A stretch of 64,000 nucleotides of DNA, from positions 1,116,001-1,180,000 of the forward strand of contig NZ_CP062803.1 of the NCBI RefSeq assembly GCF_008801925.2, read 5' to 3'. Below the pieces are notes generated by a model, which worked only from the letters and a program-made list of their open reading frames with translations, did no database searches and was not told where the DNA came from. Positions 26,479-34,163 of this stretch are shown here, in pieces (positions within the stretch are counted from its first letter, which is position 1; every line of letters starts with the position of its first letter). The stretch comes from Cupriavidus basilensis (GTDB lineage: Bacteria; Pseudomonadota; Gammaproteobacteria; Burkholderiales; Burkholderiaceae). A program made the translations under genes and the position numbers.

Positions 26479-27162
26479 ATGATGCTGCAGATTCCGGATG
26501 TGCTGACAAAGGCGCAGGTTGCCCAATGCCGCGCCTGGATGGACGCAACGGAGTGGACCGACGGCAACGCCACTTCCGGGCATCAGTCGGCGTTGGCCAA
26601 GCGCAACCTCCAGCTGCCCGAAGGCTCGCCGGTAGCGCGCCAGGTTGGCGACCTGATCCAGGATGCGCTGGGTGCCAATCCGCTCTTCATCTCGGCCGCG
26701 CTGCCGCTCAAGGTCTATCCGCCCTTGTTCAACCGCTACGAGGGCGGGCACGCGTTCGACAACCATATCGACAACGCGATCCGCCACCTGCGCGGCACCA
26801 ACTTCCGCGTGCGCAGCGACCTCTCGGCAACACTGTTCCTGACGGAGCCGCAAGACTACGACGGCGGCGAGCTGGTGGTGGAGGATACCTACGGGCAGCA
26901 ACGCGTGAAGCTGCCAGCGGGGCATATGGTGCTGTACCCGGCCACCAGCCTGCACCACGTCAGCCCGGTTACGCGCGGCGCGCGCGTGTCGTCATTCTTC
27001 TGGATTCAAAGCATGGTGCGTGACGAGGGCCAGCGCTCGGTATTGTTTGAACTCGATACGCAGATCCAGCGGGTCGGCCAGGCTCTGGGGCACAAGGACG
27101 CGGCCGTGGTGGGGCTGACCGGCGTGTATCACAACCTGCTGCGGCGCTGGGCCGACGCCTGA
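26479..27162 (+). CDS. Fe(II)/2-oxoglutarate-dependent PKHD-type hydroxylase (PiuC/YbiX family)
   Basis: This 227-residue protein has the dioxygenase triad His96-x-Asp98 ([10 protein letters not shown]) and a distal His (His159 or His160, SLHHVSPV) plus Arg169 for 2-oxoglutarate. The N-terminal [14 protein letters not shown] and the C-terminal [17 protein letters not shown] are typical of YbiX/PiuC. These proteins are linked to siderophore receptor systems and are iron-repressed; the Fur-like box upstream agrees. No TonB receptor is adjacent. A second ATG follows the first directly; either could be used. A G-rich stretch and short repeats follow the stop. Confidence 0.92.
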   Translation: MMLQIPDVLTKAQVAQCRAWMDATEWTDGNATSGHQSALAKRNLQLPEGSPVARQVGDLIQDALGANPLFISAALPLKVYPPLFNRYEGGHAFDNHIDNAIRHLRGTNFRVRSDLSATLFLTEPQDYDGGELVVEDTYGQQRVKLPAGHMVLYPATSLHHVSPVTRGARVSSFFWIQSMVRDEGQRSVLFELDTQIQRVGQALGHKDAAVVGLTGVYHNLLRRWADA

Positions 27163-27172
27163 GCGGCGGCGT

Positions 27173-27214
27173 GGGAAATAAGGGAAGGGGGGAGGGAGCG
27201 AAGCGGGGGAGGGG
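27173..27214 (+). other. G-rich stretch able to form a G-quadruplex
   Basis: Beginning 11 bases after the PKHD hydroxylase stop are GGG, GGG, GGGGGG, GGG, GGGGG and GGGG tracts separated by loops of 6, 2, 1, 8 and 1 bases. At least four tracts are close enough for an intramolecular G-quadruplex in the mRNA 3' end or DNA. Confidence 0.55.
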
Positions 27215-27264
27215 ATGCTTCGGTTTGATGCTTTGGTTGATGCTCTGGCTTGATGCATCGGTTT
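27214..27264. repeat. Four imperfect 12-13-bp tandem repeats
   Basis: Units GATGCTTCGGTTT, GATGCTTTGGTT, GATGCTCTGGCTT and GATGCATCGGTTT follow each other directly in non-coding sequence between the PKHD gene and the next minus-strand gene. An imperfect hairpin with CGCGAAT arms follows at 27271-27302. Confidence 0.7.
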
Positions 27265-27320
27265 GATACTCGCGAATCGCCGGCATCGGCCGGCCATTCG
27301 CGATGCATGGCGCAACGAGG

Positions 27321-27623
27321 CTAACGGCGATCCCGGTGCTGCGGCGGTAACGGGACCATGGCTACGCGTCGTCGCGCGGGCTTGAGCGCGCGCTGCATTG
27401 GCCAGAAAACGTATTGGGTATGCGGATCCATCGGCTTGCCGAAGTAGGACACCCACACCTGCACGCCCTGTTCGGTTTCTGCAACGATGGCAGCCACTGC
27501 GCGGGCTGCGACTGCGGGAGATTTGAGCAAGGTGGCCAGCGCTTCGACACCTTGGACCACGTGGTGCTTGACACCACTGAACCATGCGTATTGACGCATG
27601 GCTGACAACAAACGCTCGGTCAT
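27321..27623 (-). CDS. Hypothetical 100-residue protein
   Basis: I do not recognise this protein. It is predicted soluble and helical in the first half (TERLLSAMRQYAWFSGVKHH and VAARAVAAIVAETEQGVQV) and ends with a basic Pro-rich tail (ARRRVAMVPLPPQHRDRR). The ribosome site is weak (CCAGAG before the ATG). Coding bias on this strand is plausible but the gene is short, so it may be spurious. It could be ended by the hairpin at 27271-27302. Confidence 0.5.
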   Translation of the reverse strand: MTERLLSAMRQYAWFSGVKHHVVQGVEALATLLKSPAVAARAVAAIVAETEQGVQVWVSYFGKPMDPHTQYVFWPMQRALKPARRRVAMVPLPPQHRDRR

Positions 27624-27893
27624 GAACTCTGGTGTTTGGTTGGAAGTAAAGATCAGACCGGAGCTTACACGCTTTGTTCAGTGCGGATTGATGGGACCTG
27701 TCTATCGCTTACCCTGAGTCATCGGATGTCCCTTTCCTGCCCCTGTCCCTGCCGCGGGTGCCGGGCCCCGTGCCTGTTGTCATTGCGTCAACGCGCTAGT
27801 GCGGGTCGGCCACCACATTGACAAGGCAAGGGCCGAGGATTAGCGTCATCAACAGGACGATCCGACCCTTGAGGGCTTCCTGGGAGCTTGCCG

Positions 27894-28205
27894 ATGACCG
27901 AAGACATGCTGCTGCAACTGATGGTGGAAGTCGAGAAGGAAGACCCCATCGACTATGCCGACCTGCCCTTCGACGACGCCACGCTGCGCGCGTTGGTGTG
28001 CCGTCTGGTGGCGCAGCGCTCCAGCGCCATGGAGACGGCCGGCATGCCGGTGGACGCGTTGCTGGCGACCATGTGGGCTTCCACCGCCAAGCTGGTGCTG
28101 GAGAACATGGTACTCAACGCGCGCTTGCTGACGCTGCAGGGGCTGCCGGACGACGCCAACGCGCTGATCGAGCGCATCGCCCGGCAATCCCGCGGCACGC
28201 CCTGA
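27894..28205 (+). CDS. Hypothetical 103-residue helical protein
   Basis: I do not recognise this small soluble protein. The start ATG at 27894 follows GGGAGCTTGCCG. It opens with an acidic part (MLLQLMVEVEKEDPIDYADL) and continues as helices with alternating Leu/Ala (LRALVCRLVAQRSSAMETAG and ENMVLNARLLTLQG). There is no signal peptide, transmembrane segment or known catalytic motif. It has no close same-strand partner; lpxO begins about 200 bases downstream after a repeated CCTCTTGGG tract. Confidence 0.65.
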   Translation: MTEDMLLQLMVEVEKEDPIDYADLPFDDATLRALVCRLVAQRSSAMETAGMPVDALLATMWASTAKLVLENMVLNARLLTLQGLPDDANALIERIARQSRGTP

Positions 28206-28411
28206 GGCGAGGCCTTCCGGCCTCTTGGGCCTCTTGGGCCACTCGGGCCGCTTGCGCCGCCGATCCTGAGCGACGGATCGGCGTGTGGCGTATCGCTATC
28301 ATTCAGCAGGGCGCGTCCCATTTCGATACACTACGGGTTTTCGCCCCCGACACCGTCGCGTTGCTACGCGTATGCAACTGCGCGCGGTACTGCTGATAGG
28401 GAGGATTTCGG

Positions 28412-29314
28412 GTGATCAAGTGGATAATCGTCGCGACGTACCTGGGAGCGATCCTGTACGTGCATTTCCGCGGCAAGGTGAGGCTGCGCATCTGGCGCCA
28501 GTTGCTCGACCATTCGGCCCTGGTGGCCCCGGTCAACTGCTTCATGTACCTATTTTCCGGCGTGCCGCGCACGCCCTACATCCCCGTCGAGCGTTTTCCC
28601 GAGCTGGAGAAGATCCGCGCCGCATGGCCGGAGATTCGCGACGAAGGCCTGGCCCTGACTGCCATGCGCAAGATCAAGGCCGCCGACAAGAACAACGATG
28701 CCGGTTTCAACTCATTCTTCAAGTACGGCTGGAAGCGTTTCTACCTGAAATGGTATGAAGCCCGCCATCCGTCGGCCGAGGTCCTGTGCCCGCGCACGGT
28801 GGAGCTGCTGCGCGGCCTGCCGAGCGTGAAGGCGGCGATGTTCGCCGAGCTGCCGCCTGGCGGCAAGCTGAACCCGCACCGCGACCCGTTCGCGGGTTCG
28901 CTGCGCTATCACCTGGGACTGGCCACGCCAAACGACGACCGCTGCTTTATCGAGGTCGACGGCGAGCGCCATAGCTGGCGTGACGGCGAGGGCGTGGTGT
29001 TCGACGAGACCTACCTGCACTGGGCGGAGAACAAGAGCGACAGCAACCGGCTGATCCTGTTCTGCGACATCGAGCGTCCGATGCGTTTTGGCTGGGCTGG
29101 CAAGATCAACCGCTGGCTGGGCCGCAAGGTCATGACCGCGGCGAGCTCGCCCAACGACGACTCCGACCAGACCGGCATGATCAACCGCCTGTTCCGCTTT
29201 GTGTGGATTTGCGGCCAGTATCGCCGGCGATTCAAGGCGTGGAGCCGGCCAGCTTACTACGTGGTCAAGTTTGGCCTGATCGCCGCCGGCGTGGCGCTGA
29301 TCGTGTACCTGTAA
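28412..29314 (+). CDS. lpxO: Lipid A 2-hydroxylase LpxO (aspartyl/asparaginyl beta-hydroxylase family)
   Basis: This 300-residue membrane-associated Fe(II)/2-oxoglutarate enzyme hydroxylates the 2-position of a secondary acyl chain of lipid A. An N-terminal helix (WIIVATYLGAILYVHF) and a C-terminal helix (GLIAAGVALIVYL) anchor it. The catalytic core has FAELPPGGKLNPHRDPFAGS, YHLGL, and FDETYLHWAENKSDSNRLIL, in which the His-Asp and distal His ligands lie. The GTG start at 28412 is preceded by GGGAGGATTTCG. The gene is alone, closed by a terminator shared with the convergent diguanylate cyclase. Confidence 0.9.
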   Translation: MIKWIIVATYLGAILYVHFRGKVRLRIWRQLLDHSALVAPVNCFMYLFSGVPRTPYIPVERFPELEKIRAAWPEIRDEGLALTAMRKIKAADKNNDAGFNSFFKYGWKRFYLKWYEARHPSAEVLCPRTVELLRGLPSVKAAMFAELPPGGKLNPHRDPFAGSLRYHLGLATPNDDRCFIEVDGERHSWRDGEGVVFDETYLHWAENKSDSNRLILFCDIERPMRFGWAGKINRWLGRKVMTAASSPNDDSDQTGMINRLFRFVWICGQYRRRFKAWSRPAYYVVKFGLIAAGVALIVYL

Positions 29315-29356
29315 CGCTCGAAAGCGCGATTGCTGGAAAGCATGAATACGCAAGAA

Positions 29357-29388
29357 GAAAGGGCCGGCTGATGCCGGCCCTTTCTTTT
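29357..29388. terminator. Bidirectional terminator between lpxO and the diguanylate cyclase
   Basis: GAAAGGGCCGGC (29357-29368) pairs with GCCGGCCCTTTC (29373-29384) around loop TGAT, followed by TTTT on the plus strand and A-rich sequence on the other side. Confidence 0.88.
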
Positions 29389-29404
29389 GCCCATCGGCGG
29401 TTGC

Positions 29405-30880
29405 CTATCGGCGCCGCCGCTCGCGCTCGTCATCGAGCGCCTCATAGTGGGCGCGCTTGGCCTGGTACATGCGGGCGTCGGCCAGCTTGACGGCGTCGCT
29501 CAGGCGCTCCGTTGCGCTACAGCTTGCGGTACCGATCGACAGGCTGAGCGCGGTGCCCGGATAGAACTGGTTGTTGAGCTCCACCACCTGGTGGATCTGC
29601 TCGACCACCGTGGCCGCGCTGCGTTCGTCGCGCGCCGGCAGCAGCACCATGAACTCGTCGCCCCCGACCCGCGCCACGCAGGCCTGGTCGCCCACGGCCT
29701 TCTTCAGCGCCTCGCCGGTGCGGCGCAGGAGCGCATCGCCGTCACCGTGGCCGAGCTGGTCGTTGACCTGCTTCAGGCCGTTGAGGTCGACCGCGATCAC
29801 GCTGACCGGCCACGGGCCCTTGCGGCCCAGCCGCGCGAGTTCGTCTTCGTAGTAGGCGCGGTTGTAGAGCTTGGTCAGCACATCGTGCTTGCCGAGGAAT
29901 TCGACATAGGCCTCGGCCTTCTTGCGCGCGGTGATATCGGTCAGCGACACCAGCACCTGGTCCCATTCCGCCTCGCGGCCGGGAAACACCGACCACTGCA
30001 TGAATACGTCCACGGCCCGGCCATCCAGCGCGTAGTTGATGACTTCGCGCTGCTGCCAGAGTTTCTCGTTCCAGAGGTCGATCAACTGCTCGGCGAACTG
30101 GATGCGCATATTGTCGCGGAACACGTCGCCCAGGCGCGAGAGCAGCTCCTCCTTGGTCGACGCGCTGAACATCAGCAGGGTTTGCTGGTTGACGTCGAGC
30201 ACGCGGATCTCCTGCATGCAGCGCGAAATGAAATCCGGATGCACGTTGAGGAAGGTGCGGAAATCCGAGATGCCCGCGCCGCGGACTTCATCGAGCAGCA
30301 CCTTGACCGCGCTGAAATCCTCGACCCACAGCGAGACCGGCGAATGCTCGAACAGGCCCAGCGCGTACTGCTCGCTGCGGCGCAGCTCGCGTTCGGTGGC
30401 CACGCGCGCAGTGATGTCCTCGATCGACAGCAGCACGCGTTCCCAGGTGGCCTCATGGCCGGGCATGACGGTGGCATCCAGGCGGATGTCCAGCCGCTTG
30501 CCTTCCAGCGTGTAGTTGACGGTCTGGCTTGAAAAGCGCAACCCGCCGTCCCACAGCTGGCCGAGTTCCTCGACGTGCTGGTCGAACATTTCGTCGCGAA
30601 AGACAGTATCGAGGTTATTGACGAGGTCGGCGAGGTCGGCGGCGCGGAAGAGGTCCAGCGTGCGCTGGTTCACGTCCAGCACGCGGATCCGTGCCGAGCA
30701 ATGCGCGACTTCCTCGGGATTGGCGCGCAGGTGGCTGCGCAGGTCGGTCACGCCCTGCGCGCGCAGGGCCTGGAAGTGCTCGCGCACGGCGCTGAAGTCT
30801 TCCAGCCACAGCGAGACCGGCGCCAGCTGGAACAATGCCTTGTACTCGTTGTCGATCCGCGACGTTTCGGTCGTTGCCAT
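29405..30880 (-). CDS. Diguanylate cyclase with two tandem PAS-like domains (PAS-PAS-GGDEF)
   Basis: This 491-residue soluble protein makes cyclic-di-GMP. It has two homologous PAS-like modules, each opening with the near-identical APVSLWLEDFSAV or SPVSLWVEDFSAV and containing RVLDVNQ, which shows an internal duplication. The GGDEF domain follows (about residues 325-485) with the catalytic RVGGDEFMVLL intact. The RxxD inhibitory site, expected 5 residues before GGDEF, is absent, so product inhibition is unlikely. The ATG at 30880 (MATTETSRIDNE) is chosen over a longer frame to 31066. Its leader contains a G-quadruplex motif and no clear Shine-Dalgarno. Confidence 0.9.
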   Translation of the reverse strand: MATTETSRIDNEYKALFQLAPVSLWLEDFSAVREHFQALRAQGVTDLRSHLRANPEEVAHCSARIRVLDVNQRTLDLFRAADLADLVNNLDTVFRDEMFDQHVEELGQLWDGGLRFSSQTVNYTLEGKRLDIRLDATVMPGHEATWERVLLSIEDITARVATERELRRSEQYALGLFEHSPVSLWVEDFSAVKVLLDEVRGAGISDFRTFLNVHPDFISRCMQEIRVLDVNQQTLLMFSASTKEELLSRLGDVFRDNMRIQFAEQLIDLWNEKLWQQREVINYALDGRAVDVFMQWSVFPGREAEWDQVLVSLTDITARKKAEAYVEFLGKHDVLTKLYNRAYYEDELARLGRKGPWPVSVIAVDLNGLKQVNDQLGHGDGDALLRRTGEALKKAVGDQACVARVGGDEFMVLLPARDERSAATVVEQIHQVVELNNQFYPGTALSLSIGTASCSATERLSDAVKLADARMYQAKRAHYEALDDERERRRR

Positions 30881-30893
30881 CAATGCGTCTTTT

Positions 30894-30920
30894 CCCAATC
30901 CCGATCCCCATCCCAATCCC
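30894..30920 (-). promoter_or_regulatory. G-quadruplex motif in the diguanylate cyclase 5' leader
   Basis: Read on the minus strand, five GGG tracts are each separated by exactly 3 bases (ATT, ATG, ATC, ATT), the last tract ending 13 bases before the start codon. The motif covers the place where a ribosome would dock. Confidence 0.6.
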
Positions 30921-31086
30921 GTTCGGCGCGGGCCAGCGCTGGCACGCGTGTGGCACGGCTGGCTTTGCGCCGCCTCGGATCTGCCGGGGCCGCCGCCATG
31001 CTCGCTACGAGCGATAGCATAGGGCAGCAGGGGAGGAAATGGGTAGTGTGTGGCGTAAAAACCCACACATGACGCCCGCCGGCGCG

Positions 31087-31488
31087 TCAGCCCTGGCGGG
31101 ACAGCTCGGCGATGCGCGCCGGGGCATACCGGTGCTGCGTGTTCTCTTGCTCGGCGATCAATTGCAGCGTGGCCGCCTGCAGCAGCGATCCGGCGGTCAG
31201 GTGCGAGGCCAGGGTGCGCAGTTCATCGAGCTTGCCGCTGGCAGCGGAGTTGGCATGAGTCATCTCAGTCAAGGTCTGGACAGGAACCCGGCCGATGGTA
31301 TCGGCAAGCCTGGGGGGGCTGCTTTGTCCGTGGTCATGCTCCGTGCGCGCGGTGTTGTCTTTTGTGTCCTGGCCAGCCCTGGCATCGGCGCGGACCGGCC
31401 GATGCGCCGGGTCGGCGCGGCGGGCGGTGCAAAGGCGCGGGGCGGAGCCCACGGTCTCGATGGCGAGCGAAAGGGAGGGGTGCGGCAT
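31087..31488 (-). CDS. Hypothetical 133-residue protein
   Basis: I do not recognise this protein. The start at 31488 (MPHPSLSLAIETVG) is decided by AGGAGAACCAG just upstream; the frame is open to 31656. The first about 70 residues are low-complexity and rich in Arg, Ala, Thr and His; the last 50 are helical (LDELRTLASHLTAGSLLQAA, LQLIAEQENTQHRYAPARI). No membrane segment or known domain is seen. It lies upstream of and in line with the diguanylate cyclase (207-base gap) and downstream of the MocR gene. Confidence 0.6.
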   Translation of the reverse strand: MPHPSLSLAIETVGSAPRLCTARRADPAHRPVRADARAGQDTKDNTARTEHDHGQSSPPRLADTIGRVPVQTLTEMTHANSAASGKLDELRTLASHLTAGSLLQAATLQLIAEQENTQHRYAPARIAELSRQG

Positions 31489-31662
31489 CTGGTTCTCCTT
31501 GGGAGCGCGGCCTGCCGGTTTCGGCAATGTTCGCAAGGATGCCGGGCCGGTCCGCCGCCGCCTAGCGCGCTGCGATGAACGGCACGATGCCGGGAGCGAA
31601 TGGTGGCGCGCGCTGACGGATGTGGCGCGCCATGCCCATCGCCTGCCATCCGCCATCGGCCG

Positions 31663-33105
31663 CTACGGCTGGTCCGCCAGGCGCGCCACCACCGCGGCGA
31701 GCGTGCGCAACGCGCGCTCGATCTCCGGCGTGAACGGCGTGCCGCAATTGAGCCGCAGGAAATGGTCGAAGCGGTTGGAGTTGGAGAACATCACCCCGGG
31801 CACGACCCGGATGCCGGCCGCCATGGCCTGGTCGAACACGGCCTCGGACGGGACCGAGCCCGGCAGCTCGACCCACAGGTGCAGGCCGCCGTTCGGGTTG
31901 GAGGCACGCGTGCCGGCAGGAAACTCGGCGGCGATCGCCTGCGCCACCTGCGCGCGCTGGCTGCGCAATTGCTCGCGCAGGCGCCGCAGGTGCCGCTCGA
32001 ACGCGCCGGAACCCATGAACTCGGCCGCCGCCATCTGCGCCAGCAACTCGTTGGGCCGCGACTGGCTGTACTTGAGCATTTCCACGCGTGCCTGCCACTT
32101 GCCCGCGGCGATCCATCCCAGCCGCATGCCGGGAGCCAGGATCTTGTGCAGCGAGGCGCAATGGATCACACCGCCGCTGCGGTCCCAGGCCTTGAGGGCG
32201 GCCAGCGGCGCGTCCCCGTCCGCCAGGGCGGAGAAGCAGTCGTCCTCGATCAGCGCGATGGCGCGCGCATCGCACCAGGCCACCAACTGCGCCTTGTTGG
32301 CATCCGGCATGATGCTGCCCAGCGGATTCTGCAGGTTCGGGACCACCACCACCGCGCGGATGTTGTCGTAGGTCTGCGCCGCCAGTTCCAGCGCATCGAG
32401 CGAGATGCCGGTCTGCGGGCTGCTGGGAATCTCCAGCGCGCGCATGCCCAGGCTCTCCAGGATCTGCAGCAGGCCGTAGTAGGTGGGCGACTCCACGGCA
32501 ATCACGTCGCCCGGCTGTGCCACCGCGCGCAGGGCGAGGTTGAGCGCCTCGGTGCAGCCGTGGGTCACCAGGATCTCTTCCGGCGCAACCGTGACGCGCG
32601 AGAGCAGCGCGTTGCGCGCCAGCACGGCGCGAAAGGCTGGATGGCCGCCGGAATCGGCCGCGCTGCCGAACAGCTGCGGGTGCAGGCGCAGCGCGCGCGC
32701 CGCCGCATTGCGCAGGTCTTGTGCCGGGTACAGCGCGGGCGCGGCGCAGGCGCCGGCAAAGTTCACCGCGACCGGTTGCTGGCGCCCGCGCGCGGTGATG
32801 GCGGAGATGCGCTCATGGATGCCCACATATTGAGCGGGGTCCGGCAGCGTGGCGGCAGGCTCTTCGATCGGCGCCAGCGGCTTGTGCCGGCGGTGCCGCA
32901 CGAAGTAGCCCGAGCGCGGCCTGGCCTCGAGCAGGCCATCGCTTTCCATCTGCCGGCAGGCTTGCAGCGCGGTCGACACGCTCACGCCGTGCAGCTCCAT
33001 CAGCGTGCGCACGGAGGGCACGCGGTCCCCCGGCTTCAAAACGCCCGTCTCAATGGCGTGCAGGTAGTGCTGGGCAATCTGGCGGTAGAGGGGGGCGGAT
33101 TCCAT
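31663..33105 (-). CDS. MocR/GntR-type regulator with aminotransferase-like domain
   Basis: This 480-residue protein has an N-terminal GntR winged helix (PLYRQIAQHYLHAIETGVLK, GDRVPSVRTLMELHGVS) and a fold type I PLP-dependent aminotransferase domain with the PLP lysine in SLHKILAPGMRLGW and the NLQNPLGSIM substrate motif. MocR proteins usually sense PLP or an amino acid and regulate neighbouring genes and themselves. The frame runs to 33285, but the ATG at 33105 directly precedes the wHTH. Five half-sites upstream (33141-33193) are likely operators. The divergent DUF2917 gene is a probable target. Confidence 0.9.
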   Translation of the reverse strand: MESAPLYRQIAQHYLHAIETGVLKPGDRVPSVRTLMELHGVSVSTALQACRQMESDGLLEARPRSGYFVRHRRHKPLAPIEEPAATLPDPAQYVGIHERISAITARGRQQPVAVNFAGACAAPALYPAQDLRNAAARALRLHPQLFGSAADSGGHPAFRAVLARNALLSRVTVAPEEILVTHGCTEALNLALRAVAQPGDVIAVESPTYYGLLQILESLGMRALEIPSSPQTGISLDALELAAQTYDNIRAVVVVPNLQNPLGSIMPDANKAQLVAWCDARAIALIEDDCFSALADGDAPLAALKAWDRSGGVIHCASLHKILAPGMRLGWIAAGKWQARVEMLKYSQSRPNELLAQMAAAEFMGSGAFERHLRRLREQLRSQRAQVAQAIAAEFPAGTRASNPNGGLHLWVELPGSVPSEAVFDQAMAAGIRVVPGVMFSNSNRFDHFLRLNCGTPFTPEIERALRTLAAVVARLADQP

Positions 33106-33140
33106 GCGGCATGGTGGCGCGGCGGCGGCCAGCGCAACAG

Positions 33141-33193
33141 ATACAGATCTGGGTCTTCTGTATCGTAACAGATGCTCTGTTATGCCTCTGTTA
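33141..33193. promoter_or_regulatory. Clustered TCTGTTA-type half-sites, probable MocR operator
   Basis: Five 7-bp half-sites occur: ATACAGA 33141, TCTGTAT 33157, TAACAGA 33166, TCTGTTA 33176 and TCTGTTA 33187. They form inverted pairs, and the last two are a direct repeat at 11 bp (one helical turn), as described for MocR proteins such as PdxR and GabR. They lie between the divergent MocR and DUF2917 genes. Confidence 0.7.
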
Positions 33194-33279
33194 CGGTTCA
33201 CAAGCCACAGGCGTGTGCCTGTTTTGGTCCGGCCCGCATCGGTAGTCTGGAATCCTGTCAAAGCCAGGGAGCCGGCATC

Positions 33280-33636
33280 ATGCAAAGCTATCGTTCAGAC
33301 CCGATCATCCCCACTGTCCAGCCCGTGCAGCCCACGCCAGCTGGCGCCAAGCCGCAAGCGCAGGCAATCGACCTCGAAAGCAGCCGCGTGCTGCGTTTCC
33401 ATGCCATGGCCGGCACTACCCTGTGCGTGCTGGAGGGCGAAATCGAACTCACCGAGGCGCCGCGCTGGCTGGCCGGCACCGTGTGGCGGCAGCCGCGCCG
33501 CCTGCCTGCCGGCAGCGTGGTGGCGCTGTCGCCCGGCTGGGTGGAAGTGCTGGCCCGGCAGGCGGCCACGCTGCGGCTGCAGGCACCCGCGGCCGGGCCT
33601 TGGTGGACCCGCTGGCTGCGGCCGGCGCAGGCCTGA
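33280..33636 (+). CDS. DUF2917 domain-containing protein
   Basis: This 118-residue soluble protein matches DUF2917 in pattern: LRFHAMAGTTLCVLEGEIEL, then a WLAGTVWRQPRRLPAGSVVALS segment and VEVLARQAATLRLQ, giving a small beta-barrel or cupin-like fold. The first about 40 residues are Pro/Gln-rich. Function is unknown; in Burkholderiales such genes often sit divergent from a MocR regulator, as here. The start at 33280 is preceded by AGCCAGGGAGCCGGCATC. It is probably regulated by the half-sites at 33141-33193. Confidence 0.75.
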   Translation: MQSYRSDPIIPTVQPVQPTPAGAKPQAQAIDLESSRVLRFHAMAGTTLCVLEGEIELTEAPRWLAGTVWRQPRRLPAGSVVALSPGWVEVLARQAATLRLQAPAAGPWWTRWLRPAQA

Positions 33637-33670
33637 CGCGCCCCTGGCCGGGACGGCCGCCCTGGGGCGG

Positions 33671-33976
33671 TCAGTCCTGCTGGCCGTGCGCGCTCAGCAT
33701 GGCATGGGCCACCAGGTCCAGGGCGGGCCGCGTGTCGCCGTTCTTGTCGGTCCAGACCTTGGGCGTGAGGCTGCCTGACAGCGCGACCGATTCGCCGTCC
33801 TCCAGCGCCAGCAGCCCTGCGCGCACCTTGTCGGCAAACGCGATCACATTGACGATGACGGTGTCGCCATCGTTGATCGCTGCCTTGAGCTTGGCGGTCA
33901 CGTACTGGCTGCCGCCCTGGCCGGAACGTTCGCTGGCGTGGCCGTGGAGCCTGCCGCTGACTAGTGCATCGATCAT
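33671..33976 (-). CDS. Small single-stranded-DNA-binding (OB-fold) protein
   Basis: This 101-residue protein looks like a minimal SSB/OB-fold domain: MIDALVSGRLHGHA at the start, then GGSQYVTAKLKAAINDGDTV, VNVIAFADKVRAGLLALEDG and ESVALSGSLTPKVW. It lacks the acidic C-terminal tip (DDDIPF) of housekeeping SSB, so it would not recruit the usual SSB partners. The start at 33976 is decided by GGAAGAAAG. It is a stand-alone gene with no phage or conjugation neighbours. Function is inferred from the fold pattern. Confidence 0.75.
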   Translation of the reverse strand: MIDALVSGRLHGHASERSGQGGSQYVTAKLKAAINDGDTVIVNVIAFADKVRAGLLALEDGESVALSGSLTPKVWTDKNGDTRPALDLVAHAMLSAHGQQD

Positions 33977-34163
33977 CTTTCTTCCTTGCTGGTTATCTTG
34001 CCGGGGTGCGGAAGATCTCACAATTTCGCACGCTCGTGGCAGAGAATGCGGACCCTGGCGCTAAAAACGATAAAATTGCGGTCCGGCCAGCCCGACGCTC
34101 AACCAGAGTGCAGTCCGCGCCCCTTACAGGGCCGACCCACCGGCCGCAGAATTCCAGGTTCCC

